Source of the DNA: JARBUG01 sp035628915
Lineage (GTDB): Bacteria; Bacillota; Sulfobacillia; Symbiobacteriales; Symbiobacteriaceae
Reading direction: 5' to 3'
NCBI GenBank assembly: GCA_035628915.1
Contig: DASPIW010000057.1
Location: forward strand, 416,096 to 480,095
Length of the DNA: 64,000 nucleotides
A model generated the notes under the pieces. It was not told the origin of the DNA. It was given only the letters and a program-made list of their open reading frames with translations, and did no database searches. Positions 1 through 8,212 of the stretch are shown here, one piece after another. Each line of letters opens with the position of its first letter. Position 1 is the stretch's first letter. Both the position numbers and the translations under genes were made by a program.

Positions 1-826
1 TCTTGCCCGCCTTGACCGCCTCCAGAATCGCCCCGGCCATCGGCAGGATGTTGGTGTCGGCAAAGCCCGTGGTCAGGGTCACCTCGCCGGCTTGCTCCGA
101 CAGGTCGGGCAGCGCGATGGCCTTCTCGATCGCGGCGCCAAAGTCGAAATTCTCAATATGGGCAACGCCGGGCAGCCGGTCGGCGCCGACGGTGAACATG
201 CGCTCGCCGTAACCGTTCTTGGGTAAGACGACACAGTTCGACGTACCGATGATCACCCCGGGGAACTCGTTGAAGAGCTTGCTCTGGTCGCACCAGGCGG
301 CACCCAGGTTGCCCTTCAGATGCGGGAACGCCTTCAACTTCGGGTAAGCGTGGGCAGGCAGCATCTCGGAGTGGGTGTAGACGTTGATGCCCTTGCCTTC
401 CGTCTGCTTGAGCAGTTCGTAGAGCGCCTTGAGGTTGTGGCCGGTGATCAGAATGCCCTTACCGGCGAAGGTGCCGGTCGGCACTTGCACGGGCACCATC
501 TCGCCAAAGTGCTCGGTGTGGGCTTTTTTCAGCATCACCATCGCCTTGAGTGTCATCTGGCCGGCCTTCAGATTCAGGCCGATGAAGTGGTTGATGTCGA
601 AGCTGACATTGGTCAGGGTCGCATAGAGGCCCTCGGCAAAGAACGCGTCAACTTCCGGATCCGTATAGCCGAGTTCGCGGGCATGGTACGCGTAAGCGGC
701 GATGCCCTTGAGCGAGTTGATCAGATTGCTCTGCAGGCTCTGGATATCCGCATCCTTCCCACAGACCCCGGCGGTGGTGCAGCCGCCCTGGGCGACCATC
801 TCGCACTGGTTGCAGAACATCGACAT
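1..826 (-). CDS. hcp: Hydroxylamine reductase / hybrid cluster protein Hcp (5' part, runs off the window)
   Basis: Cytoplasmic iron-sulfur enzyme that reduces hydroxylamine or NO-derived species. About 275 N-terminal residues are present; the rest lies left of position 1. The N terminus begins MSMFCNQCEMVAQGGC and gives the cysteine pattern C-x2-C-x7-C-x5-C (Cys5, 8, 16, 22), which in this family marks the 4Fe-4S form of anaerobes. Further on come family-typical stretches such as FAGKGILITGHNLKAL and GVIIGTSNCVVLPKNGYGER. The ATG at 826 follows AAGGAG at good spacing. It is a single gene read leftward, separated from the MoxR operon by a terminator, and two palindromes lie in its upstream region, which suggests control by a CRP/FNR-type regulator. 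Confidence 0.93.
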   Translation of the reverse strand, partial: MSMFCNQCEMVAQGGCTTAGVCGKDADIQSLQSNLINSLKGIAAYAYHARELGYTDPEVDAFFAEGLYATLTNVSFDINHFIGLNLKAGQMTLKAMVMLKKAHTEHFGEMVPVQVPTGTFAGKGILITGHNLKALYELLKQTEGKGINVYTHSEMLPAHAYPKLKAFPHLKGNLGAAWCDQSKLFNEFPGVIIGTSNCVVLPKNGYGERMFTVGADRLPGVAHIENFDFGAAIEKAIALPDLSEQAGEVTLTTGFADTNILPMAGAILEAVKAGK

Positions 827-851
827 GAGATCTACCACTCCTTGCCTTGTA

Positions 852-913
852 GTGAATCCATTCACGAGTATTACAAGGCATTCGTTGGAAAGTGGCAAGT
901 GATAGAAATCACA
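852..913 (-). promoter_or_regulatory. Two palindromes upstream of hcp (FNR/CRP/HcpR-like operator candidates)
   Basis: Seen directly: AGTGATAGAAATCACA at 898-913, which matches the CRP/FNR-family layout TGTGA-N6-TCACA on the hcp strand with one end mismatch, and a perfect GTGAAT-CC-ATTCAC palindrome at 852-865. HcpR, FNR and NNR-type regulators commonly control hcp genes. Binding here is inferred. Confidence 0.5.
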
Positions 914-924
914 GACGACCAAAG

Positions 925-956
925 AGAGGCCTTTCGGCTAACCGAAAGGCCCCTCT
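925..956 (-). terminator. Rho-independent terminator of the MoxR/DUF58/DUF4129 operon
   Basis: Inverted repeat AGAGGCCTTTCGG / CCGAAAGGCCCCTCT with loop CTAA, followed in the leftward direction by a short T-rich stretch. It lies between the stop at 985 and the hcp upstream region. Confidence 0.7.
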
Positions 957-984
957 TCTGTTCTGGCGCCCGTGCATCAAGGCT

Positions 985-2448
985 CTAGGGATGATCCGTT
1001 CGGCGGATCGCCCGGGCGATACTGACCCACGCCCGCTTGGCAAAACCCGCCTTCTCCGCCGGGATAGGCAGGTCGCTGTACCGGGCCTCCTGATACGCCT
1101 CCGTCAGGCCGGCAATCTCGCCGGCCCGCTCCGGCGCCGCCTCGGCCAGGCGGCGCCCGAACTCGGCAGCCGTAACCGCCGGCGCCCGCCGGTGCCCCCG
1201 GCGCCCCGCCTCCGTCTGGAGGCGGGCGAAGTAAAACCGGAGCGCCGACCTGGGATCGCCCGGCGCCCGGGCGCCGAAGGGCAGGAAGCGCCCCACGACG
1301 CCGGCCTCGCTGAACAGGGCGCCCACCGCCTCGGCGGGCGTGGCCACCGCCTGGCGCAGCACGCCGCCGAGCATTTCGGCAATCGCTTTCCAGAGGGCGA
1401 GGTACCAGGCGGCGAGGGCAGCCAGCACGCCCGGAATCCCGCGGAGTTCCCGTCCCCCCACCCGTTCGGCCAGCTGGCGGGCCGCCGCCCGGAGCAGCCA
1501 GAGCACGGGAAGGGCGCCCAGCACGTACCAGAACCAGACCGGCAAGTGCCAGGTCCACCCGGGCTCCCCTTTTTGCAGTTCCTCCAGCAGGTCGGGCGGA
1601 ATGACCGGCCCCGGCGGCGGCGAGTCAGGAAACTGCGGCGGCTCGGCCAGCTGCCGGTCAGACTGGTCGAACAGACGGAACAGGTATTCCGCCGGCACCC
1701 GCGGGCCGGCGGGCAGAATCAGGGCTGCGAGCATCGGCACGACCAGCAGCGACAGCCCGATGGGCGCCCACCGGGCAAAGACCTGCGGATCCGTCTCCAG
1801 CCGCTCCTGCGCCCACGTAATCCGGGCTTTCAACTGCGCCGCAACCAGCAGCGTGACGGCGCCGAGCACGGTCTGCACCAGCAGACCAAACCCCAGCCAA
1901 CTCCAGCCCCACAACTGCACGTCGCCCCGCATCCAGGCACCAATGCCCAGCACGGCGGCCACTGCGGCGACCTGCCCGAAGACCTGCTCCCGCATCGCGG
2001 CGAAAGCCTGGCTGTGATCGTCGCGCACCAGCCGTTCCTGGCCCGGGCCCACCTCCAGCAGCCCCGGGTGCAGGTACTGCCCTAGACGGGCGGCCCGGCC
2101 GCCCTGGAACCAGGCGTAGGCCAGCAACGCCAACCCGCACCAGGCATCGACCGACTCCCATCCGCCGGTCAGGCTCCCCGCCGCCAATGCCTTGGCGAGT
2201 ACCAGCATCAACCCCGTTTCGACCCAGCGAAGTGCATCGGGCACATCGACTTCCCGCACAGCGAAAACGGTGGTGAAGATATAACTCTCGCAGGCAAACA
2301 GGAAGGCGAGCGGCGCAACCCCAAAGACCAACTCAACGCCCAGCCACGTTTCGATGGCCCGGGCGATCATCCAAACCGTAAGCACCGAGCCCAGATTGAG
2401 CAGCAGCGGCAGGGCGAAATCAGCCCGGGGATCGAGCTTCAGCTTCAT
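985..2448 (-). CDS. Membrane protein with C-terminal DUF4129 domain
   Basis: 487 residues. The first ~400 hold several membrane segments: helices near the N terminus (LPLLLNLGSVLTVWMIARAI), around residues 60-130, 165-205 and 225-250, and one at about 315-335. The last ~90 residues (from about RSALRFYFARL to the end) match the DUF4129 pattern, with conserved L-x-x-AYQEARYSD. DUF4129 proteins regularly end operons of a MoxR ATPase and a DUF58 protein, as here; the start overlaps the DUF58 stop by 4 bases. The operon type is linked to cell-envelope assembly or stress in other bacteria, but the exact role is unknown. The arrangement resembles a transglutaminase-less version of the common MoxR-DUF58-TgpA cluster. 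Confidence 0.8.
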   Translation of the reverse strand: MKLKLDPRADFALPLLLNLGSVLTVWMIARAIETWLGVELVFGVAPLAFLFACESYIFTTVFAVREVDVPDALRWVETGLMLVLAKALAAGSLTGGWESVDAWCGLALLAYAWFQGGRAARLGQYLHPGLLEVGPGQERLVRDDHSQAFAAMREQVFGQVAAVAAVLGIGAWMRGDVQLWGWSWLGFGLLVQTVLGAVTLLVAAQLKARITWAQERLETDPQVFARWAPIGLSLLVVPMLAALILPAGPRVPAEYLFRLFDQSDRQLAEPPQFPDSPPPGPVIPPDLLEELQKGEPGWTWHLPVWFWYVLGALPVLWLLRAAARQLAERVGGRELRGIPGVLAALAAWYLALWKAIAEMLGGVLRQAVATPAEAVGALFSEAGVVGRFLPFGARAPGDPRSALRFYFARLQTEAGRRGHRRAPAVTAAEFGRRLAEAAPERAGEIAGLTEAYQEARYSDLPIPAEKAGFAKRAWVSIARAIRRTDHP

Positions 2449-3599
2449 CCCACCACCACCTCCCCGCGCACGTCGGATAGCTCGTACACGTGGTAGCCGC
2501 TGCGGCGCCCGGAAGCGCCGCCCATCACCAGCAGCAGCACCTGCTGGCCGCCCCGGGCAATGCGGGAGCAGGCCGCCGCCAACTCCGGGGTCTCCGAAGG
2601 CGCGACAATGCAGAGCAGCGTGCCCCAGGGCAGCCGCTGCGCCTCTTCCACCACCGCCCGGGCAAACGGAATCGGCGCTTCAGCCGCCTGCACCCGGGCC
2701 AGCAGCTCGAGCATTTCGACGACGGCGCCCCGCCCCTGGCGCAGGGGCAGCTTGACCAGCCGGGACTCCGGCCCCGCATCCGGGTCGACCCCGGCCACCA
2801 CCAGCCCCATCTGCTGCTTCCGCTCGACTAAAAAGTTGCCCAGCGAAGCCGCCGCGGAAATCGCCAGCTCGCTTTCCTGCCAGAAGCTCCGGCTGCCGAA
2901 ATCGGCCCGGTTCAGGTTCAGGAAGATGCAGCTCGGCAGCAGCATGGCATGGCGGAACTGCTTGACCATCAGGTCGCCCGTGCGGGCGGTAGCGTTCCAG
3001 TGGATGCGCTTGAGGGAATCGCCCGCGACGTACTCCCGGGTGCCCGTCAGCCAGGCCGGGTCTTCAAAGAGTCGCCGCCGCGTCGCCAGGTCGCCCATGG
3101 GCAGGCGGGCCGGCAGCCCCAGGTCGGTCAGCGGCGACACCTTCGGATAGACCGTGAACCGGATTGTCTCGTCCCGCCGTTCTTCGAAAGAGGCCATACC
3201 GAACGGGTCGCCGGCCTGCAGGGTGACGCCCCCGACCTCGTATCGCCCCCGCTTGTTGCCCAGCAAGGTATACCGTTCGGTCAGTGTCTGATTGGGCCCG
3301 AGAGTGACCACCCGGCAGAACGGCTCGCTGGCCATTTGTGGGGGGCGGCTCTCGATGAACTGCAGCCAGGGCACGGGCATGCCCGTCGGGTTCTTCAGCC
3401 GCAGCGTCACCGTGACGCTCTCTCCCAAGAAAATCCGGGCATCGGAGAGTTCCCGCACTACTTCGATCCGCCGGGCGGCATACTGCAGCGATACCCGGGT
3501 CAGTAGGTAGACCCCGCCGGCGAAGTAAAGCACCGTATAGAGCGGGCGCCCCGGAATCAGCAGCGCCCCGATTAAGTAAAACCAAAGAAACGTGCGCAT
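2445..3599 (-). CDS. DUF58 domain protein
   Basis: 384 residues. Two N-terminal hydrophobic segments (about residues 2-35), a beta-rich middle (about 60-160), then the DUF58 core with the signature GD-SLKRIHWNATAR at about residues 195-207 and a vWA-like C-terminal half. DUF58 proteins act with MoxR AAA+ ATPases, probably as the vWA-type partner remodelled by the ATPase at the membrane. Start ATG at 3599 follows the MoxR stop by 2 bases and the end overlaps the next gene by 4 bases, so translation is coupled across the three genes. Confidence 0.9.
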   Translation of the reverse strand: MRTFLWFYLIGALLIPGRPLYTVLYFAGGVYLLTRVSLQYAARRIEVVRELSDARIFLGESVTVTLRLKNPTGMPVPWLQFIESRPPQMASEPFCRVVTLGPNQTLTERYTLLGNKRGRYEVGGVTLQAGDPFGMASFEERRDETIRFTVYPKVSPLTDLGLPARLPMGDLATRRRLFEDPAWLTGTREYVAGDSLKRIHWNATARTGDLMVKQFRHAMLLPSCIFLNLNRADFGSRSFWQESELAISAAASLGNFLVERKQQMGLVVAGVDPDAGPESRLVKLPLRQGRGAVVEMLELLARVQAAEAPIPFARAVVEEAQRLPWGTLLCIVAPSETPELAAACSRIARGGQQVLLLVMGGASGRRSGYHVYELSDVRGEVVVG

Positions 3600-3601
3600 G
3601 G

Positions 3602-4552
3602 CTAGCGGGCCCCGGTTTCCACGGGCGCCGGCACCGTCTCCAGCACCGCCTTGATGATCTGTTCTACCGTGCGGCCCCGCAACTGGCTTTCAGGCCGGAG
3701 GATGATCCGGTGGCCCAGCACCGGCAGGGCGACCGATTTTACATCGTCCGGGAGCACGAAGCTGCGTCCCCGAATCGCGGTCAGGGCCTGCGCTGCCCGG
3801 AACAGGGCGATGGAACCCCGGGGCGAGGCCCCGATGGCAGCGTCGGGGTGGCGCCGTGTCGCCTGGACCAACTCGGCCACGTAGCGCCGCACGTCGTCGC
3901 TGACGTGGACTTCCCGGACCTGGCGCTGGGCGGCCAGGAGCTCTTCTGGCGTGGCCACCGCCGCCAGCGTCTCAATCGGATGGCCGCGCTGCAGGCGCGC
4001 CAGCATCGCGTCCTCGTCTTCCACGCTGGGATAGCCGAGGCCGAGCTTCAGAAAGAAGCGGTCCAGCTGGGCTTCGGGCAGTGGGAAAGTCCCTTCCTGC
4101 TCAATCGGGTTCTGTGTGGCCAACACCAAAAAAGGGCGCGGCACTTTATGGGCGACGTTGTCCACCGTCACCTGCCGCTCCTCCATGCACTCCAGCAGGG
4201 CCGACTGGGTCCGGGGCGTCGCCCGGTTGATTTCGTCCGCCAATATGATGTTGCCCATGATGGGGCCTGGTTTGAACGCAAAGGACTGCGTCTTCAGGTT
4301 GAAGACGGAGACGCCGGTCACGTCCGTCGGCAGCAGGTCGGGTGTGAACTGGATGCGGTTGAAGCCGGCGCCCACCGAAGTCGCCAGGGTGCGGGCCAGC
4401 ATCGTCTTGCCGGTGCCCGGTAGATCCTCCGCCAGCAGGTGCCCCTCGCAGAAGAGCGCCACAAGGGCCAGTTCGATGACCTTTTCCTTCCCGATGATAA
4501 CGCGGGCCACATTTGCTTGAATGCGGTCCGCAAGGTGCTTGATCTCTGTCAT
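3602..4552 (-). CDS. MoxR-family AAA+ ATPase
   Basis: 316 residues. Walker A EDLPGTGKTMLA at about residues 42-53, Walker B NIILADEINRATPRTQSALLE, sensor 1 LATQNPIEQEGTFPLPEAQLDRF, and sensor 2 region ASPRGSIALFRAAQA: a complete MoxR. MoxR ATPases are chaperone-like and help mature protein complexes, usually with the vWA/DUF58 partner encoded next door. The ATG at 4552 is chosen over one 33 bases upstream because AAGGAGG sits 7 bases before it. First gene of the three-gene operon; upstream lies a decayed region, so its promoter must fall in 4553-4640 or inside the pseudogene. Confidence 0.93.
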   Translation of the reverse strand: MTEIKHLADRIQANVARVIIGKEKVIELALVALFCEGHLLAEDLPGTGKTMLARTLATSVGAGFNRIQFTPDLLPTDVTGVSVFNLKTQSFAFKPGPIMGNIILADEINRATPRTQSALLECMEERQVTVDNVAHKVPRPFLVLATQNPIEQEGTFPLPEAQLDRFFLKLGLGYPSVEDEDAMLARLQRGHPIETLAAVATPEELLAAQRQVREVHVSDDVRRYVAELVQATRRHPDAAIGASPRGSIALFRAAQALTAIRGRSFVLPDDVKSVALPVLGHRIILRPESQLRGRTVEQIIKAVLETVPAPVETGAR

Positions 4553-4637
4553 GACGGGGCCTCCTTCGGTGCGGTGCTCTTTCAACCCCCGAAGGTTTCG
4601 TCAGCGCGGTTCGCTCCCCCTGCCGGCGAGTGACGCG

Positions 4638-5193
4638 TCAATTGGCGCCCGGCGGTGCGTGCCCAAGGTGGGCGGCGGAGACGGGCATGCCCAGGTAGTA
4701 CCCCAGTCCGTACCGACCTCCCATCGCACCGAGGGCCTCCTTGACTTCCCGGGTCTCCACCCACTCGGCGATGACCGACTTGCCCAGCGTGCGCCACCGT
4801 TACGACGGCCTGCACCAGGGCCTTGTTGGTCGGCTCCCGGTCGATGGAGCGGACCAGGCTGCCGTCCACCTTGATGTAATCGACCGGCAGAGACCGCAAA
4901 TAAGCAAAGGAGGAGAAACCGGCCGGCGGGATGAAGTCGGCGGGGAAGATGGCCTTCTCATCCTCGCCCTTCAGGCGCAGCAGAACCTCGCAGTGTTCCG
5001 TCTGGTCTGTGCTGACCAGGATTCCGCCATTGGCCCCCACGTTCACCCACGCCGGCCGCCTCCCCGCCTGCCGTTCTCCACCGGGAGGCCCCAGTGCCTG
5101 AGTACGGCAGACGCCACCACTGCCCGACAGGCGCCCCTCGGGCCGGGGATTACCTCCAGCGAATACTGACCAAAGATGTACTGCATCGCTCAT
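4638..5193 (-). pseudogene. Degenerate EAL-domain (c-di-GMP phosphodiesterase) gene
   Basis: Leftward frame from 5193 (or ATG 5186, which has the better ribosome site) contains EVLLRLKGEDEKAIFPADF, the start of an EAL domain, joined directly to SSFAYLRSLPVDYIKVDGS from its C-terminal third. About 120 residues with most catalytic positions are missing. The frame then shifts by one base near 4795: the ending continues as LGKSVIAEWVETREVKEALG and a typical GYYLGMPVS tail in another frame, stopping at 4638. An internal deletion plus a frameshift make an active enzyme implausible. The intact EAL protein at 47657 shows what the lost segment looked like. Confidence 0.8.
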
Positions 5194-5379
5194 TCCCCCT
5201 TCAGGCCTCGTTCGGTCCGTTGACCTGCTTGACGGTTCGGACGGTGCCCTCTGCAGTCATTAGCGGCGGCCATTGCCCGGATCTTCAAAACCAATGATTC
5301 CATGAGGAAGAAATCTGTACTGTGATATCACATACAATTCCCTGCGACATCTCATGGCAACACTTGTCTGGAACGTGAG

Positions 5380-5413
5380 GACGCCAAGGGAGGCGACGAC
5401 CTGCCTTGGCGTC
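5380..5413 (-). terminator. Hairpin downstream of the chemoreceptor remnant
   Basis: Perfect 10-bp inverted repeat GACGCCAAGG / CCTTGGCGTC with a 14-base loop, just after the stop at 5431 read leftward. Probably the old terminator of the lost chemoreceptor gene. The following T-run is weak on the minus strand. Confidence 0.5.
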
Positions 5414-5430
5414 TTTGGCCACTGGTCCTT

Positions 5431-5568
5431 CTACAGCCGGAAATGACCGACCTGCTGATGCAGGGCCCGTGCGATGTTCATGAGGCTCTGGGTGGACTGC
5501 GCCAGCGCTCGATCGGTATCTGCCGGGTTCGCTGCCGACGGGAACGCCTGTTGTAAGATGTACTTACT
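5431..5568 (-). pseudogene. C-terminal remnant of a methyl-accepting chemotaxis protein
   Basis: An open stretch of 46 codons with no start, closed upstream by TAG at 5569-5571. It ends AQSTQSLMNIARALHQQVGHFRL-stop, the usual ending of a chemoreceptor signalling domain (a short helix and a final QVGRFRL-like motif). The remaining ~500 residues of such a protein are absent. Together with the EAL pseudogene it marks a decayed signalling locus. Confidence 0.6.
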
Positions 5569-5926
5569 CTAAATAACTGTAACGGTAGCGGTCAACATGC
5601 AATGGTGATAAACAGTACAGACTCGCCGTATTTGCCCCTCTGCGAGCCCGATTCGTGCTTGGACGGCGACTCAGAAAGTGCTACCTTGCCCACCTTGGTG
5701 AGCGGGCCGGGTGCGCCAGGTTTTACCCGAGGCGCTCCCGGCGACTTACATGATGGATCGAGCGAGAGGTTCTACGGGTGGCACTGGGACGAGTAGGTTA
5801 AGAAGTGCACTGGCCCATGAAGATGAGGTGTTCCCCTTGGATTGGAGGTCCGGCACATTCGTGGCGTGCTAGAGAAGGCTGGTCGTGGCAGGGATTCGCA
5901 CTTGTGCTCAGAGACGGGGGATGACG
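5569..5926 (+). other. Gene-free leader region before the GDT1 gene
   Basis: About 360 bases without a supported gene. It contains a strong hairpin at about 5708-5744 (arms CCGGGTGCGCC and GGCGCTCCCGG around a T-rich loop) and several short inverted repeats. Many GDT1/UPF0016 genes are preceded by the Mn-sensing yybP-ykoY riboswitch. I could not match its conserved GGGGAGUAG and AAGACC blocks here, so no riboswitch is called. Confidence 0.3.
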
Positions 5927-6202
5927 ATGGACTGGAAGTCTGGGCTTCTGGCTTTTGCGATCATTTTTGCGGCGGAACTGGGGGACAAGACTCAACTCGT
6001 CATCATGTCCATGTCGGCCGGCTCGCGGTCGCCACAGATGGTCTTCTTTGGCTCCGCCGTGGCGCTAATCGCCTCATCGTTGGTCGCGGTTCTGGCGGGG
6101 GACTTCGTGCTGCGCAACGTTCCAGTGAAACTTGTCCATTTGGGCACGGGAGTCGCCTTCCTGGTGATTGGCGGTGCCTTGCTCTTGAAATCGCTCCGGT
6201 AA
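5927..6202 (+). CDS. GDT1/UPF0016 family Mn2+ or Ca2+ transporter, single-domain form
   Basis: 91 residues, about three transmembrane helices. Signature E-x-G-D-K-T appears as AAELGDKTQLVIMSM at about residues 15-29. In the family (TMEM165, Gdt1, MneA, MntX) two copies of this motif form the cation path. Classical members carry both in one ~200-residue chain, while many Firmicutes encode single-motif proteins that must pair. No second half gene lies nearby, so a homodimer is inferred. ATG 5927 is preferred because GACGGGGG lies 6 bases before it; the in-frame ATG at 5921 touches that site. Confidence 0.82.
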   Translation: MDWKSGLLAFAIIFAAELGDKTQLVIMSMSAGSRSPQMVFFGSAVALIASSLVAVLAGDFVLRNVPVKLVHLGTGVAFLVIGGALLLKSLR

Positions 6203-6215
6203 AGCGAGTCTGCAT

Positions 6216-6989
6216 TCAGCTCCCCGAACTCTGATAGTATCGCTGCCCCCACTGCCAGAACCGCATGGTCAGCGCAACCCCTGCCGTCGCCGCCACGAAC
6301 GGGACAAGCAGGGCAAAGGGCGAGCCGCCTTTCCCAAAAGCATAGCGCAGCGGCACGTACCCGATGGCGGCCACGGGCAGCAGGCTCAGGAACAGCCAGC
6401 GCAGCAGCCGCGGGTAAATCTCCTGCGGATAAGCCGCGGCCGACAGCGGTGCGTTTACCGCAAAGATCGTGAGGTCGCTGATCCGGGTCAGCCAGAACCC
6501 GACCGTCCCCACAGCGAGATAAATGGAGCCGATGACCAGGGCGCCGGCTGCAGGCAGCATCAGGCAGTAAATCCACAGCCATACCGGCGCCCCCGTGCCA
6601 TGCAGCCCGACGACCACCAGCAGCAGGCCCTGAACAAAGGCCCCCGCCCGCCCCAGGTCGAAATTCCGGGACAGCAGCGTCGCCAGCGCCGGCCAGGGAC
6701 GGATCAGAAGGCTGTCAAACTCCCCGGTCACTAAATACCGCTCGAATTCGACCAGTTCGGACCCGAACACCCGAAAGAGCCCATTGGCCGTCGACGCCAA
6801 TCCGGACAGCAGTGCAACCTCGTAGACATCCCAGCCGCTCACGCTGCGGTACTTGTACAGGATGGCCGCCACGGTCAGGAAGTCGACGGCCGCCAGGAGG
6901 GCGTAGAGCACCGTGGTCACCAGGAAATCAAACTTATACTGCAGCCGGCAGCGGATGCCGGCACCGAGCAGGCGGAAGTACAGCGACAC
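6216..6989 (-). CDS. ABC-2 type transporter permease, DUF990 family (second of a pair)
   Basis: 257 residues with six predicted membrane helices. The DUF990/ABC2_membrane_6 pattern is visible in the conserved stretch FERYLVTGEFDSLLIRPWP, where RPWP-type motifs follow helix 2. Such permeases come in heterologous pairs with an ABC ATPase and export an unidentified substrate. The GTG at 6989 is chosen: it lies 7 bases after the stop of the upstream partner gene and is preceded by AAGGGGGG, while the ATG-like start at 7016 would overlap that gene. The cognate ATPase is not adjacent on either side. It converges with the GDT1 gene, 13 bases apart. Confidence 0.78.
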   Translation of the reverse strand: MSLYFRLLGAGIRCRLQYKFDFLVTTVLYALLAAVDFLTVAAILYKYRSVSGWDVYEVALLSGLASTANGLFRVFGSELVEFERYLVTGEFDSLLIRPWPALATLLSRNFDLGRAGAFVQGLLLVVVGLHGTGAPVWLWIYCLMLPAAGALVIGSIYLAVGTVGFWLTRISDLTIFAVNAPLSAAAYPQEIYPRLLRWLFLSLLPVAAIGYVPLRYAFGKGGSPFALLVPFVAATAGVALTMRFWQWGQRYYQSSGS

Positions 6990-6996
6990 CTGGCAC

Positions 6997-7776
6997 CTAC
7001 CCCCCTTGCACCACAACCCGCCGGAGCGCCCGGTCGGTCAGCCAGCAGCACCAGAGCGTCATGGCGGCTGCCCAGGCGAGCTGAACCAGCACGACCCCGG
7101 GGCTCGCCATCCCTAAATAGACCCGGACAGGGTGGAACAATTGCGACGAGAAAGGCAGATAGGGCGCCGCCTTGCCCAGCCACCCCGGCAGCATGTCCGC
7201 CGGAATCCATCCGCCGGAGAGCAGCGTTACGAGGGAGTAGTAGGTCCAGTGCGCCCACCGGATCTCCGTAGTCCACAGGGCGCTCATGCCCACGGTATAG
7301 ACCAGCGTCAGGCCCGTGTAGGCGCCCAGCAGCAGGCTGGGCAGAGTCAGCAGCAAATGCGCCGCCGAGGCGGGCCGGGGAATGCCCACTGTCAGAGCGA
7401 AGACGAGGGCGAGGGGCGCCGCCCGGTACAGCGCCTGGTAGGCCAGGTTACCGGCTTCTCGGGCCAGCACCATGGGGAAGTACGGCACCGGTCGCGCCAT
7501 CTCCAGGGCGATGGCCCCCGTGCGAATGCCGCTCTGGATGCCCAGGCCGTGCGGCAGGAACGTCGTCAGCCAGGCGAAGATCTGCGCGAGGACCATCATC
7601 GACGTCATGGTGCTCCGGGTGTAGGGATCTGTCGCGGACGCAGCAGGAGCCACGGCCTGCCATAGCGCAATATAGATAAAGCCAAACACTGCCGACGCGA
7701 CGTTGTTGAGCATATGCGACCACCTATAGGCCACGTTCCGCATGTACCCGGTCCGCCCTACATGGAGATAGACCAA
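6997..7776 (-). CDS. ABC-2 type transporter permease, DUF990 family (first of a pair)
   Basis: 259 residues, six predicted helices (for example LNNVASAVFGFIYIALWQAV and LLLTLPSLLLGAYTGLTLVY). It has the motif GIRTGAIALEMARPVPYFP, equivalent to the EFDSLLIRPWP motif of its neighbour, which places both in the same permease family. Translation starts at TTG 7776 with AGGGGGAG 6 bases upstream. In most genomes the order is ATPase-permease-permease; here the ATPase gene is missing and the upstream neighbour reads the other way, so the pair either uses an ATPase encoded elsewhere or has lost it. Confidence 0.78.
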   Translation of the reverse strand: MVYLHVGRTGYMRNVAYRWSHMLNNVASAVFGFIYIALWQAVAPAASATDPYTRSTMTSMMVLAQIFAWLTTFLPHGLGIQSGIRTGAIALEMARPVPYFPMVLAREAGNLAYQALYRAAPLALVFALTVGIPRPASAAHLLLTLPSLLLGAYTGLTLVYTVGMSALWTTEIRWAHWTYYSLVTLLSGGWIPADMLPGWLGKAAPYLPFSSQLFHPVRVYLGMASPGVVLVQLAWAAAMTLWCCWLTDRALRRVVVQGG

Positions 7777-7862
7777 GCGCCACTCCCCCTGCGTCGAACT
7801 TTTCGACGGCGTGCTGACTCTTATGTAGCAGAAGATCTGCCAATCAAGGAGGCGCCATTTCT

Positions 7863-8174
7863 ATGAACAAAGTCATCGCCCTTGTGCTCGTGGTCCTGGG
7901 CGGCGTGCTGATGCTAAAGACCCTCTCATCCACCTGGCTGCTGCTCCTGCTGCTCGCCGCGGCGTTCGCCTGGGGCGCCTCGACGGGGTCCATCGGGCGG
8001 TGGGGCTACTCCGTGGCGGTGGTCTGCGTACTGCTGGCGATTCCGGGTTTCATCCTCCGAACGATCCTCGGGGGCATCACGCTGGCCTTCGGCATGGCCG
8101 TCGGCCTGCTGAAGCTGCTTCCCGTTCTTCTGGTGCTGGTGGGTATTTACCTGCTGTTCCGGGCGTTCAAATGA
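7863..8174 (+). CDS. Small membrane protein (LiaI/LiaF-like transmembrane fold)
   Basis: 103 residues consisting almost wholly of four hydrophobic helices (VIALVLVVLGGVLML; TWLLLLLLAAAFAWGA; YSVAVVCVLLAIPGFIL; LLKLLPVLLVLVGIYLLF), ending LLFRAFK. The helix pattern and ending resemble the membrane part of LiaI/LiaF envelope-stress proteins, but the soluble domain is absent and the function is unknown. ATG 7863 follows AAGGAGGCG. Monocistronic: divergent from the ABC pair and closed by its own terminator at 8181. Confidence 0.6.
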   Translation: MNKVIALVLVVLGGVLMLKTLSSTWLLLLLLAAAFAWGASTGSIGRWGYSVAVVCVLLAIPGFILRTILGGITLAFGMAVGLLKLLPVLLVLVGIYLLFRAFK

Positions 8175-8180
8175 GCAGGC

Positions 8181-8206
8181 GAAGGGGGCGAGCGATCGCC
8201 CCCTTC
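8181..8206 (+). terminator. Terminator between the small membrane protein and the lipoprotein gene
   Basis: Perfect 11-bp inverted repeat GAAGGGGGCGA / TCGCCCCCTTC with loop GCGA, followed by TTCG-TTTC. It serves both converging genes. Confidence 0.85.
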
Positions 8207-8212
8207 TTCGTT

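Noticed and set aside
320..988. Plus-strand open frame of 222 codons
   Set aside because: It is the antisense shadow of hcp, whose minus-strand frame carries the family motifs.
5569..5926. yybP-ykoY manganese riboswitch upstream of the GDT1 gene
   Set aside because: The genomic context fits, but I could not find the conserved GGGGAGUAG and AAGACC blocks at proper spacing, so no riboswitch is called.
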